64,000 nucleotides of DNA from Meghimatium bilineatum (taxonomy: Eukaryota; Mollusca; Gastropoda; Stylommatophora; Philomycidae). A program made the position numbers and the translations under genes. The stretch lies in contig CM067304.1 of the NCBI GenBank assembly GCA_034231615.1, forward strand, positions 18,151,944 through 18,215,943, written 5' to 3'. Within the stretch, counting starts at the first letter, position 1, and every line of letters begins with the position of its first letter. Positions 35,829 through 46,729 of the stretch are shown one piece after another. Below the pieces are notes generated by a model. It was not told the DNA's origin and did no database searches. It was given only the letters and a program-made list of their open reading frames with translations.

Positions 35829-35936
35829 CACACGTTCTGGTGAGTACATTGAAGCTTGTTCCCAGGGAACACGTGCAAGAACAATCTGCATTGAGTCGTG
35901 AATCTCGAGGGCAGGTCTGTGAACAGTTAGATGTTT
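35829..35936 (-). CDS. Pif-like gene, short Cys-rich exon
   Basis: 108 nt, phase 1-1, acceptor CTTTCGACAG, donor TGTG|GTATGA. Encodes TSNCSQTCPRDSRLN and CSCTCSLGTSFN, spacing related to one and a half units of the preceding Cys-rich array. Phase fits both neighbours. Confidence 0.8.
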
Positions 35937-36269
35937 CTGTCGAAAGAGGATGATTAAATTTAAAAGAACGTTTATCTACAGAATATAGCTGCACATGTTT
36001 GTGACGTATCACAGGCGTCAAAATAGACAATGTCTGTTTATGTATCTATGTGAAATGTCCTTTACAGGGCGTTGTTCTCACTGCCAAACTGCAAGACTCC
36101 CCGTTTCTGTGCATGATGTTCAGCCTTTGCCAGTGTCATGTTCAGAAGGCCTTCGATGGAAGACATTGTACATTTAAATAGGATTGATTATACATAAGAT
36201 TACAATAGGATTACAATAGGGTATACATGAAAAAGGGATTGGATTAGTGAGATATAAGGTAACACTTTC

Positions 36270-36500
36270 TATCTATTGTCGTTTCCACAAATGCTGTTAG
36301 TCGTCTTGGGGAGGTGAAGTTGTCTGACTTTGACAATTTTTGTTACGCTTGCCATGGTTAGGCCGTGGTTTTTAAAAATCCCTGTGATTGAATGTTCCCA
36401 TTTTGTTCTTTGTCGTCCTCTTGCTTTGTAGTCATTCTTTCTGCTGTTGTACGCCTGGATGACTGGTTGTGATGGTTCCATTCGCATAACGTGTCCGAAC
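36270..36500 (-). mobile_element. LINE C-terminal fragment
   Basis: Reads MRMEPSQPVIQAYNSRK and ARGRQRTKWEHSITG: RMxP...GRxRxxW motif. Confidence 0.7.
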
Positions 36501-36669
36501 CAGTTGATCTGTTATCTTTCTATATATTTGTTTACATGGTACGGACTTTATTATCTTTCCGATATCTTCATTTGTCATTCGATCTCTTCTGGTGACGTTT
36601 ATGACATTTCTCGGTAATTTGATCTCATATGATGAATATTTCTCATGAGTGTTTTTGTCTGTCACTGGT

Positions 36670-36835
36670 AACATAAATAAAGACATGGAATAACGTGGAA
36701 TAACATGGAATAACATGAATAACATGGAATAACAACATGGAATAACATGGAATAACAACATGGAATAACATGGAATAACATGGAATAACAACATGGAATA
36801 ACGTGGAGTAACATGGAATAACATGGAATAAAGAT
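36670..36835. repeat. ACATGGAATAACA minisatellite
   Basis: 11-14-bp units of ATGGAATAAC; ends about 30 bp from the duplicate Cys-rich exon. Confidence 0.92.
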
Positions 36836-36859
36836 GTTGTTTCTTATCTGTCGTTTGGT

Positions 36860-37016
36860 CGCCATGTTTTTCACTGGACTTTTAAGCAGCGGTGACAGAC
36901 TTCTGGACAAGTATTTTGGCAAGAGCACTGACAGTTGTGAAGTGGGTCAGCTACTAGGCCGATAGGACACATTATTGGGCATTGGCAATTGGTGCCTAGA
37001 TCTGCTGTTTGCCCAT
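36860..37016 (-). pseudogene. Partial duplicate of the Cys-rich exon
   Basis: After an acceptor CTAACTTTTAG the minus strand encodes DCPDGQTADLGTNCQC and CPIGLVADPLHNCQC, nearly identical to units 27-29 of exon 38195-40105. Similarity stops abruptly after CQNTCPE and a stop follows about ten codons later. Its phase (two bases first) would accept splicing from the Cys-rich exon, but no good donor is seen (GAA|GTCTGT at best). Probably a decayed tandem exon duplicate. Confidence 0.7.
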
Positions 37017-37084
37017 CAGGGCAATCTAAAAGTTAGAGCGTTTGCTTTATTTGGCACTGCATCTCAATTTCTCTATCAGTTTAC

Positions 37085-37330
37085 CGTCTTCTGTAAAGAA
37101 AATGCTTAGATTCGCTAACGTCATAAGAGTATATAACAAAAGAATATCCGTACATATACCCAAAGGTAGACCAATAAAAAGGTGGAGATAAAACATCAAG
37201 ATAACCTTGTGCAAATATGGACTCAACGAAACCAAGGCAATACATCTGACCTTGGAACAATAACTGAGGTTCTCACTCCTACGTTTAACGACAAATGTGA
37301 ATACAACCAACCATAATTCACCCTGGGAAA
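37085..37330 (+). mobile_element. LINE C-terminal relic
   Basis: Reads KRISVHIPKGRPIKRWR, stop, then NIKITLCKYGLNETKA, matching 18380-18730 in type. Confidence 0.7.
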
Positions 37331-38029
37331 GTCAGACAATGCGAAACAAGTACAAAAGTAAGAATCATCATAATATAATGCTGACCGATTGCTTATACAA
37401 GAACATTTCAAGACCAACTATCAACATGGTCAAATGTTAGATAATCTGTTAGATGATTAACGATCCATATCAGCAAAAGAACGATTTTTGGGTTTCACTG
37501 TTGGTCTGTCAGACCAACGATTATGGAACAGTTAATACTCAGTAGATGGATACCATGTGGAAGGTCTGAAAGTCTCACTATTGACTTATCAAATTAACTA
37601 TTATGCAACACCATCATCATTGCAACAGTAAACTCCCAGTAGATATGATGAACGTAGAGACGTTTTTCTCTAGTGTCCGCTCCCCGCGCCCCTATCACTT
37701 CGTCTGCTCAATTATGTTTCTCTTTGTGGTGCAATATTAAGAGAACACGTTATTGCGCATCACGCGGAGTGAACCAGATCATCTCCGGTCTTGACCATGG
37801 CTCTAACTACCAATGTGCAAGTGGTGCTCTATTCAAGCTATGAATACATGACAACTTGGGTGTAGTGAAAAGCAGGTGTGTGACGGATGTGTTGGACCAA
37901 TGTCGCAAATAAAACGACGACGCAACATATTTCCATTCTCTGGATACATCCTATTGGAAATATACGAGAAATCCAGGGAGATTGTGAAAGTCGAAGAAGT
38001 ACGTACAAAACTGTTTAAGTGTTCATTTT
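37331..38029. other. Intron sequence, no exon found
   Basis: Two diverged copies of a segment around ACGATTTTTGGGTTTCACTG...GACCAACGATTATG and CTATTGACTTATC...AACTATTATGCAAC. The open frame from the Cys-rich exon runs to about 37833. Confidence 0.4.
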
Positions 38030-38194
38030 TCTTAAGAGTGTAGTGTATAGAATTTTGGTGGGATCTAAAGAGTGTAGTGCATATAATTTTGGTGGGATCT
38101 GAAGAGTGTAGTGCATAGAATTTTGGTGGGATCTGAAGAGAACAAGTGAATCGGCAGCCCAGAGAATAAAAACCCTCGTTGCAAATACACTTAC
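38030..38194 (-). other. Coding-like read-through past the Cys-rich donor, with 3 tandem ~37-bp units
   Basis: Beyond the GTAAGT at 38194 the same frame continues KCICNEGFYSLGC, an EGF-like pattern resembling the EGF-like exon at 29092-29235. It then enters three near-identical ~37-bp units (atcccaccaaaattctatgc type), each ending in a CTCTTCAG acceptor-like motif. The frame stays open to about 37833. Either the true exon end is further left and the GTAAGT is cryptic, or there is alternative splicing. No clear donor is visible after the EGF-like part. Confidence 0.5.
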
Positions 38195-40105
38195 CTGAGC
38201 ATACTCCAGAAATATATCTGAGCCTGGAATCCAGGCATTCACAGTTACAGGTGATAGGATTTTGCTTGGACATCGCGGCAGGACATGTGTTCCTAGTGCA
38301 TTCACAGTTGCATCTATTATTTTCATTTGGTGATTGTCCTTCTGGACAAGTATTTTGGCAAGAGCACTGACAGTTATTAAGTGGGTCAGCTACTAGGCCG
38401 ATAGGACAAATTGTTTGACATTGGCAGTTGGTGCTTAGATTTGCTGTTTGCCCATTAGGGCAATCATTTGGATATTGAGGAACACAATTATTATCCGTGT
38501 TTAATATTTGTCCTCTAGGACACATAATGATATTTTGACATCCACAGCTATTTGTAGGATCTGGTATTTGTCCTGAAGGACATGTATTGAGACACTGACA
38601 TACACAGCTATTATTTGGATTTGAGAATTGTCCTTCAGGACATCTGTTTGCGCACTCACATTTGCATGTATTTAAATTTGGTGTTTGTCCTCTAGGACAA
38701 ACAAGAAGTGAACACTGAGAACATATACAATTGTTTTCTGGGGTAGCATTCGGACATGGTGTTGCGCATGCGCAAACACAGTTCTGGTTTACGTCTGGGA
38801 TCTGATTAGGCGGGCAAAGATTTGAACATTGACATCTGCAACCATTTTCTGGATGGCTTGATTGTCCAGGAGGGCATGGCGTTTCACATTGACATCTGCA
38901 ACCATTTTCTGGATGGCTTGATTGTCCAGGAGGGCATGACGTTTCACATTGGCACTGGCAGTTATTTTGTGCTGAAGCTAATTGTCCCCTAGGACATGCA
39001 TTGTTACATACACACCTACAGTTGTTGGAAATGTCTGCAATTTGTCCTAATTTACAAACATTTCTACAAACACATGTGCAGTTGTCGTTTCGATCAGGAA
39101 GCATGCCTTCTGGGCAAGTATTACTACAGACCGTTCCGCACATACAATTGGTGTCTATTCTGGGTACTCGTCCGTTGGAGCAGGTGGTTGAACATATACA
39201 TTCGCAGTTGTTCATTAGATCTGGGGTTTGCCCTGTTGGGCATTTATTGTTACATAAGGGGCAACTGCAATTGCTAGTAGGACTTGCAATTTGCCCCGTT
39301 CGGCATCTGTTAGAGCATAGACAGTTGCAATTGTTATTAGGGTCAGCGATTTGTCCATCCGGACATCTCCTGTTGCAATTCTGACACGCACATTTATTGG
39401 CGACACTAGGACTTTCACCGTTTGGACACATGTTGGAACAAAGGCAGTTACAGCTGTTGTTGGGGTCAGAGATTTGTCCATCAGGACATCTTCTGTTACA
39501 ATTCTGACACGCACATTTATTGGCGACAGTAGGCCTTTCACCGTTTGGACATATGTTGGAACAAAGGCAGCTGCAGTTGTTGTTGGGGTCAGAGATTTGT
39601 CCATCAGGACATCTCCTGTTGCAAGTCTGACACGCACATCTATTGGCGACACTAGGCCTTTCACCGTTTGGACATATGTTGGAACAAAGGCAGTTGCAGT
39701 TAGGGTCAGAGATTTGTCCATCAGGACATCTCCTGTTGCAAGTCTGACACGCACATTTATTGGCGACACTAGGCCTTTCACCGTTTGGACACATATTGGA
39801 ACAAAGGCAGTTGCAGTTAGGGTCAGAGATGTGTCCATCAGGACATCTTCTGTTGCAATTCTGACACGCACATTGATTGGCGACACTAGGCCTTTCACCG
39901 TTTGGACACATGTTGGAACAAAGGCAACTGCAGTTATTATTGGGATCAGGAACTTGACCTCTAATGCAGTCATTTGTACAAACACAGCTACAGCTATGCT
40001 CAGGGTCTGGAGACAATCCTTGGGGGCAGTTGTTGATACAAGTAGGCCTACATCTGCAAGTCTTTGAACTTTTGTTTGTCAGACATACACTGGAGCACAT
40101 GTCAC
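38195..40105 (-). CDS. Pif-like gene, giant Cys-rich repeat exon (~30 units)
   Basis: 1911 nt, phase 1-1, acceptor CTAATTCACAG, donor GCTCAG|GTAAGT; 637 residues with no stop. Built of about 30 tandem units of ~20 residues with the pattern C-P-x-G-Q-x-x-D-P-x-x-N-C-x-C-x-C. Units 3 to 12 are a higher-order dimer alternating CPNGERPSVANKCAC and CNRRCPDGQISDPN; later units diverge. No membrane segment. Nothing in the pattern is a standard EGF, TIL or CBM14 domain, and I do not recognise it as a named family. Inferred: a disulfide-rich extracellular rod or binding module between VWA-2 and the chitin-binding modules. Translation stays open past the donor (see the separate entry at 38030-38194). 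Confidence 0.9.
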
Positions 40106-40159
40106 CTGTGAATTAGATAAAACAATAAATTACTGTTAGTAAAAGAACGAGATTTCTTA

Positions 40160-40430
40160 AAGTTATGTGGAACCAATTAGATGTACGGAAGTGAATCTTG
40201 GGCAATCAGGAAAATATTAGGGAATTTTGAAGAGATAGTATAAATATAGTGTTATAGAGGAATTTTAAGAAAAGATAACAATTGTAATGAAGATATCTTG
40301 AAAGAAATTAATTTAAAAAAGAGAACTGCGAGAACATTAGTATCGGCAATGACTGTCAACACACTAATCTAAAAGCAGTGGATAGACATGATAACCAACG
40401 CCACACGGCATGGACTATAGGAAGTAGATG
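40160..40430 (+). mobile_element. LINE C-terminal relic
   Basis: Broken frames with TATGTGGAACCAATTAGATG and the ACATGATAACCAACGCCACA end shared with 24230-24515. Followed by CATC/AATC microsatellite to 40540. Confidence 0.55.
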
Positions 40431-40569
40431 AATACACATGTACAAATATAAATCTATCAATCTACTCATCCATTCATCTATCCATTCATCAATCTATCAA
40501 TCCGTCCATCTATCTAGCCGTTCATTAATCTACAAATTCATTAGTAACTAGAGGATGTGTAACAAGACA

Positions 40570-40972
40570 ATTGATTCACCTCCACCATCGCTTTTCGTTT
40601 CACCTGCCTCACCTTCCCCATTTGTTTCACTTACCTGCCATATCCCATCTGTTTCTCCTCCGAATCTGTTTCACCAGTCTCTCTTGCTCCCACCTGCTCC
40701 ACATGTCTCTCTGTCGTCTGTCTCATTTTTATACCGTTTCATCTGCTCAATCTGTTTCACCTGTCTCCCCTGACCCCACCTATTTCACCTAACTCACTTG
40801 TTTCTAATACCCCATCGGCTACACATGCTTCCTTGCCCTATGTCTCACATTTCCCATCTTTTCCACATGTCTCACCTAGTCCATCTATTTCACCTGTCTC
40901 CCCTGCACCACCTGCTCCATCTGTTTCACCTGTCTCATCACTCCATACATATTTTACCTGTAATATCCTTCT
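40570..40972. repeat. C/T-rich degenerate repeat ending at a splice donor
   Basis: Degenerate CACCTGTCTC-type units run to the edge of VWA-2 exon c; the unit resembles the reverse complement of the exon end (CAG|GTAAG read as CTTACCTGTC). Confidence 0.7.
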
Positions 40973-40975
40973 TAC

Positions 40976-41153
40976 CTGTCTGGTCACATATCCTGCCATC
41001 AAAGTCGACACCGAAAAGATGTGTATAGTTGTCCACACTGAAAACGTTATTTCTATCTCCATTTGAAATGAAACTCAATTCTTCATCGCTTATGGCGTGG
41101 CCCACACGGAAAATTATAACTTGATGTCCATTGTCACGTGAACTGCGGATAGC
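40976..41153 (-). CDS. Pif-like gene, VWA-2 exon c
   Basis: 178 nt, acceptor CGTTCCCCAG, donor ACAG|GTAAGA; starts in phase 0, ends with one base. Encodes the last VWA strands, including HQVIIFRVGHAISDEEL and NVFSVDNYTHLF, then GRICDQT leading into the Cys-rich exon. This is the typical VWA C-terminal pattern (VxVxxVG...L...SxxxxxVFxVxxY). Confidence 0.92.
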
Positions 41154-41155
41154 CT

Positions 41156-41985
41156 GGGGAACGAGATAGTTGGAAGATCAACGCGTGAATATGCAATGGC
41201 ATACGTTAGATTGCAAACATATTCCTATGTATCGATAGAAATGAGTTATAATAGGCCTAGGTTGTAAGTGAAATGTAACTTCGAAGAAATTATACAATAT
41301 TTTAAATATAAGTATCCATGTAAATAATATATTCATAAGTCCACAGTCTGTCAGGATTGTAGGGGTACCTCATTTTGATGCATCAACACATACTCCTCCA
41401 GCGATGTCTATCTTCTAAAATACGTGTGATGGAAAATATCCCGTCTTGTCAAGTGCTTGATGAAGTATGTCCATGTTTTTTTTTTCCTTTTCTACTTTTT
41501 CCTTCTTCGACTATTTCATGCATGTAGTATCGTTTTTGACAAGGCCTCATATCAGCATAAGTGTCCAAACTATGCAAGTTGTCATCGCTTTACTATTGAA
41601 AGTAGCGATTCCTGTCGACCTGTATTCTTCTATTTTATTTCGTGCGTACACATACACTGTAAATATATGCAGAACTGTAATTTAATTCAACTCTTTTTCC
41701 AGACTATACCGGATTTCAGATAAGTTGTTCTTTTTTATTTCTTCTTTTTTTTGTTCAGTTTAAAATATGTCTACTCAGCAAGTCCTGTTGTTTCTTTGAA
41801 GTCATTTAGATGTTTCTGTTTTTATAATACTTGCTCTGTTGCTTTTCATTTTACTCTCTTCTGTTTTTGCCGTATTTTTCTTTTTCTATTTATTTGTATT
41901 ATTCTCATATTATCTCGCTTATCATCTTCTTTTGCTTCACCTTTTCATTATGATTCTTGGTTTGTAAATTTTATTTCTTGTTATT
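41156..41985. other. Intron sequence with a retroelement-like segment
   Basis: 41345-41470 aligns with 48420-48560 (shared GGGGTACC...TGCATCAACACA and TCTTGTC blocks), an unnamed dispersed element. No exon. Confidence 0.45.
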
Positions 41986-41991
41986 TGCTTG

Positions 41992-42030
41992 TGTCCCGAT
42001 GAAGACTATTTAGTCGAAACGTCGTTTGTT
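41992..42030 (+). ncRNA. Hammerhead-like motif with perfect stem II
   Basis: CCCGATGAAGACTATTTAGTC then GAAACGTCG: 5-bp stem GACTA/TAGTC, intact GATGA and GAAA core segments, one change (CCGATGA for CTGATGA). Confidence 0.5.
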
Positions 42031-42334
42031 TCTGTTTATGTCGTTAGTGAGTTAATATTTTCTGCAACACTAATTTTCCCCTATCATTGCTCTGTGTTGC
42101 ACATCCCTCACATCTGTACAACTTGCACATCCGACAACCTACCACCCGTGAAGTCATTGCCACTACATGCCTTGTCTGAATTTCGTAATTATATCTCAGT
42201 ATCCTGCAGATTAGCATGATAAAGTCCGGAGAACTTTTCTACAGTGCGGTAGTCCCGTCACACTGAGCGATTATACTATGACGCGCTATAATTCGTTTCT
42301 GACGTGGTAAACATATCTAGTCACTCTCTACCTC

Positions 42335-42420
42335 TGAGTACGTACCTTCCTGGTCCCTGGTTGCTTCAGAATGTATTGTAAATTCGTCAGTGACCAGTAT
42401 CGGACATTGATCAGTATCGG
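42335..42420 (-). pseudogene. Truncated duplicate of VWA-2 exon b (3' part)
   Basis: Minus strand GATACTGGTCACTGACG, then GAAGCAACCAGGGA, as in exon 43151-43342, with sequence like the exon's donor flank beyond it. Not splice-competent as read. Confidence 0.7.
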
Positions 42421-43130
42421 ACATTGACCAATATTGGACAATGACCAGTGTCGGTCAGTGACCAGTATCGGACATTGACCAATATCAGACAGTGCCCATT
42501 ATTGGACATTGACCAGTATCGGACATCGATCAGTATCGGACAGTGACCAGTATCGGCCAATGAAGTGTATCGGACATTGACCAATATCGGACAGTGACCA
42601 ATATCGGACAGTGACCAGCATCGGACATTGACCAGTGTCGGACATTGACCAGTGTCGGACAGTGACCAGTATCGGACAGTGACCAGTATCGGCCAGTGAC
42701 CAGCATCGGACAGTGGCCAATATCGGACATTGACCAATATCGGACAATGACCAATATCGGTCAGTGACCAGTATCGGACAGTGACCAATATCGGACAGTG
42801 ACCAATATCGGACAGTGCCCAGTATTGGACAGTGACCAGTATCGGCCAGTGAAGTGTATCAGACATTGACCAATATCGGACAGTGACCAGTATCGGACAT
42901 TGACCAGTGTCGAACAGTGACCAATATTGGCCAGTGACCAGCATCGGACATTGGCCAATATCGGACATTGACCAATATTGGACAATGACCAGTATCGGAC
43001 AGTGACCAGTATCGGACAGTGACCAGTATCAGACATTGACCAGTATCGGACAGTGATAAGTATACAGTATAGGACAGAGATCGGTATCGGACAGTGACCA
43101 GTATCGGACAGTGACCAGTACCTTACCAGC
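42396..43130. repeat. 17-bp minisatellite derived from a VWA exon
   Basis: About 40 units of GACCAGTATCGGACAGT. The unit matches the exon text GTCAGTGACCAGTATCAGGG (coding LILVTD). The array lies between the true exon and its truncated copy. Confidence 0.9.
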
Positions 43131-43150
43131 TTCTCTACCTGATTACTCAC

Positions 43151-43342
43151 CTCCCTGGTTGCTTCAGGGTCAATAGTAGGTCCGTCAGTGACCAGTATCA
43201 GGGCGGACTCTCTAGTTCTGTGAGTGTAGTTGAGCATCTGTACGGCTTTGGTGATGGCTCGGTCAGTCCCTGTACCCCCAGAAGTTGGGAACATGAGCTT
43301 GTGATTGATCTTGTCAACAAGGTCGTGTTTGTTATCTTCCAT
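43151..43342 (-). CDS. Pif-like gene, VWA-2 exon b
   Basis: 192 nt, phase 0-0, acceptor TTTCCTTCAG, donor AGGGAG|GTGAGT. 64 codons with SGGTGTDRAI (MIDAS threonine loop) and ALILVTDGPTID (MIDAS aspartate strand). With the previous and next exons this gives a complete metal-binding VWA domain. A truncated second copy of its 3' part lies at about 42335-42420, and the intervening 17-bp array is built from its ILVTD-coding segment. Confidence 0.92.
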
Positions 43343-43605
43343 CTGAAGGAAATTTGAAACATTTATGAGCAGTTTTACCAAAGTATGTTGTATTTACAGG
43401 CGCTTGGAGGGCGCTATGTTAGACATGCTCTTGTATGACAATCAAGTCTTGGACTTTTAGCTCATGGTGCAAAGAATTTGGCCACTGTCTTCTTTCCAAG
43501 CATGTCGTAAAATACAACTAAGGACAGCTGAAGAATAGGCTGATAACCTGTCACCTATGAAGCAGTCATTGTCACTACATGTCTTCTCTCAATTTCTTAC
43601 TTCTA

Positions 43606-43860
43606 TCTTCGTATTCTGCTTTCGTCTCAAACTCCTGCAGATTAATACGATGAAGTCCGGAGAACGATTTACAACTTTGCTGCAGTTTCTGCTCATTTTG
43701 TCCTGACACATTCGACTTTAACATAGCTTCTGGTTCACTTTGACCCTATATAGGATGGGACAGTCATCTCCACTCCTTAACCTCCTCAGTCGACTCTTTC
43801 GACATACGCGGAAGGTTAACAGTATTACTATTATTTGCTCCCTTTTCGGGCCCGACATAC
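43606..43860 (-). mobile_element. Diverged SINE-A copy
   Basis: Antisense; retains CTCAAACTCCTGCAGATTA, ATATAGGATGGGACAG and TTTGCTCCC. Head reaches about 43860. Confidence 0.75.
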
Positions 43861-44104
43861 ATGTGCATTTTGTCTTCTATTAAATTATTCCTATGGATGA
43901 TTGAAAGGTACAGACCAGCGGCTTTGTACCTTTTTACTTTTGTGACAGACACTGTCAATAAGTCAACAGATCTGGTATAAAAATTTGAGTTCGTTGTCCC
44001 GGAAGTATATGCTGCCATCTTGGAAGAATGTCATGAACTTGGGACACTGCCACACTGAATATCTACCTCTGGGGACTAAACATGCATCTATATATCCACC
44101 TTAC

Positions 44105-44203
44105 ATATCCAAGTAAATTTAATTAGGAAGCCAGAGGACAATTTAAAAATTCTTGAGACTAAATTGTCCTCTGGCTTCCTACTTAAATTTACTTGTATAA
44201 ACA
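44105..44203. repeat. Long palindrome, fold-back element termini
   Basis: AAGTAAATTTAATTAGGAAG...GAGGACAATTTA is followed after CTTGAGACTA by its reverse complement: arms of about 37 bp. Confidence 0.85.
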
Positions 44204-44274
44204 ATTATTTGAAGCAAAATTGTATTGTCTATATATGTTATCCATGTTTACAAGAAGACCTATCGGCCCTTGTA

Positions 44275-44520
44275 TAACTAATACGGATATTATATGTTTG
44301 TTGTTACTAAGGATATTTCAATACCTGTACGGGATGTTTGTTGTTGTTTTTAATCCTTGTCTCGATTGGTCCGTTCTGGTGACTTTGCGTGCACGGTTTG
44401 AATAGCTTGACAAAATCGCATCTTTCTTTGGAGATGGGTTAGTCAAGTACGGAAGAACGCCTGTGCGAATAGTTGCTAGGCGATTTGGTGCCGTTGAACG
44501 GACTGGTTCAATTCCCTTAC
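44275..44520 (+). mobile_element. Fold-back element arm
   Basis: Single forward copy from AATACGGATATTATATG to GGACTGGTTCAATTCCC; matches the arms at 2835 and 63384. Confidence 0.8.
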
Positions 44521-44754
44521 ATATCCATTTATTTGAGACGATAAACCTCCCACAAATTTCGGTGAAATCAGATGTCACCTCGATTACTCAACTGAGAAGA
44601 TCTCTGCTTTTGTCAGAAAGGCTATGGGTTGTTAAGAGCTACCCGCTTACAAATAAAGTTGTTCCTTCATCATTCAGTCTCAAGAAGCACTAGCTTATAA
44701 CTAAAGGTATTATTCTATCATCATTACCATGTGTCAAAAGCTACTCACTATCAG

Positions 44755-45080
44755 CCAAACAGTGAGTTCATTCATTCATCCATTCATTCATTCATCCATT
44801 CAATCGTCCATCAATCCATCAATCCATCCATACATAATTCATCCATCCATTTATCCATTCATCCATTCATCCATCCATTCATCCATCCATTCATTCATCC
44901 ATCCATCCATTCATCCATCCACCCATTCATCCATCCATTCATCGATTCATCCATCCATCCATTCATCCATCAATTCATCCATCCATTCATTCATCCATCC
45001 ATCCATTCATCCATCTACGCATTCATCCATCTATCTATTCATCCATCCATTCATCCATCCATCTATCCATATATCATCTA
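44755..45080. repeat. CATC/CATT tetranucleotide repeat
   Basis: ATCCATTC-type runs over 320 bp; the Ile/His/Pro/Ser frames are by-products. Confidence 0.95.
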
Positions 45081-45109
45081 TTGCATTTTCTCTGTTTTTC
45101 CTGTAAGGC

Positions 45110-45735
45110 ATCGCAGGATTGAATACCGATCGGTTTTCATGTTATGGCACTTTTGGTCGCTTGAAATGCAGAAAAATTATAACTTCCTGGTTTTCCTCTT
45201 TATCATGCTGTTTCAACTTTCATGTTGTATGCTCTTGCCGTTGGCCAATTCTCTCCCTTTACGTTTCATAAAATTGAATTCCTTCACATTAAGTATCCGA
45301 ACCATTTCAAAGTTGTTTTACAATATATTTGACAACCGATGTTGTTCCAACAATTCTTGTAATCTCTTAAATCCTCACATGATCTCTTCTTGTTCTGTTT
45401 GCTGCTTTCCTTAGACATCTCATAACACAATATTTGTATGTTTAGTCTTGTGGTTTTCAACGGGATATATTTATGTTTGAAAACTGTTGTAAGCTCATAA
45501 TTTATGCCTACGTAGTTTTCTTTTTGAATTCTTATCTTGAGCTCTCTGTCCTTTCTTCAGTCATCTTATAAAAAAAAATATTACCAAGATAATTAACTTC
45601 CTGCACATGTTAAGTATTTAATTATTCCTCTATATGTTAATTGTATTTTGTTCTCTGTCCATAGACATTACTTATTTTAGTAATTGATCTTATATCGTTA
45701 TGTTAGTTGTGACGGAGGCTCTGCCCTCTGACATT
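45110..45735. mobile_element. Antisense LINE RT relic
   Basis: T-rich, frames broken, consistent with a decayed RT C-terminus on the minus strand. No exon. Confidence 0.4.
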
Positions 45736-45739
45736 CATT

Positions 45740-46080
45740 CATTCATTTTCCTTTTGCGCTGAATTTAGCGCATAGGGCAGAGGTCAGATCTCTCCAATTA
45801 TGTCTGTTCAAAGCTATTCTGTGCAGTTCTTGAATAGTAGGAATATTGATTGTTTTACTTTCTCTAAGTATTGTTCTTCTGAGTGTTTCTTTTGGTCTAC
45901 CCCTTGCTCTCTTGCCTGTAGGTATCCATTCAAGAGATTGGTGGTGTATTCTGATTGACTTTGACTTCCAGATATTAGACAGTCTGTTAAATGCATTTGA
46001 AGCTAGGGCAATGCGAGTTGTAATTTCTGTCATGACACAGAATAGCATTACCTGTGACATTACTTCTATGTTTTTTTCTC
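45740..46080 (-). mobile_element. LINE-D C-terminal fragment
   Basis: 117-codon stretch: FNRLSNIWKSKSIRI, GKRARGRPKETLRRTIL and HNWRDLTSALCAK, the GRP...W motif of a different LINE. A shorter copy at 59520-59665. Confidence 0.75.
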
Positions 46081-46109
46081 CTGTGTTAATCTTCATGTAA
46101 TGCAGTATC

Positions 46110-46240
46110 TTTCTCTAATAAGTGATTCAGTTTCATTTTCTAATGAGTGATTCAGTATAATTCTTCAATGAGTGATTCAGTATAATTCTTCAATGAGTGA
46201 TTCAGTATAATTCTTCAATGAGTGATTCAGTATGGATTTC
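46110..46240. repeat. 25-bp repeat, about 5 units
   Basis: Unit AATGAGTGATTCAGTATAAT plus TCTTC. Confidence 0.9.
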
Positions 46241-46289
46241 CAAATACCTTCTTCAGTAATATTTAAAGTGCAGTTCTCACCACTGGTGC

Positions 46290-46690
46290 ATATATCGCAG
46301 CGTATCATCCCCTCGTACATTTCTGCGAACCTGTGCTACATTTGCAAGACTATGCTACAAATGTAAGGAAGAAATGGGGAATATCGACTAGCACCAACCT
46401 CAGAGTTTACCAAACAGCTGTCATTTCATCATTTCTTTACGTATGTGATACATAATATATGCCAAACATGCTAGAATGCTAAAACAATTCTATCACAGTT
46501 GTCTCGTAAGATACTTAAAAATTAATTGCTGGAATAAAATACAAGACAGTGAGGTACTGATAAAATCTAAATCTGTAAGCATACATAAAATGTTGATGAA
46601 AGCCCAACACGCAGGGCAAGTTCCTTGTCCGTAGAAAGAATATCATCTGTACAAAAAGCTGTTATATTGAAAACTACAGACTAACCTTGA
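46290..46690 (+). mobile_element. LINE-A RT relic
   Basis: Plus strand retains TNLRVYQTAVISSFLYVCDT-like sequence and INCWNKIQDSEVL; frames broken. Confidence 0.6.
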
Positions 46691-46729
46691 TACTGAACAT
46701 GATCTGGGCTGCATTAAACACAATCTACT

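Noticed and set aside
39215-40067. 256-residue (-) and 238-residue (+) ORFs overlapping the Cys-rich exon
   Set aside because: Shadow frames of the repeat exon; the frame with regular cysteines and matching splice phase is the real one.
43764-44018. 84-codon minus-strand ORF (MAAYTSGTTNSNFY...)
   Set aside because: Left half is a diverged SINE-A; the rest shows no domain or splice context.
44729-45106. His/Pro/Ser/Ile-rich ORFs
   Set aside because: CATC/CATT tetranucleotide repeat in open frames.
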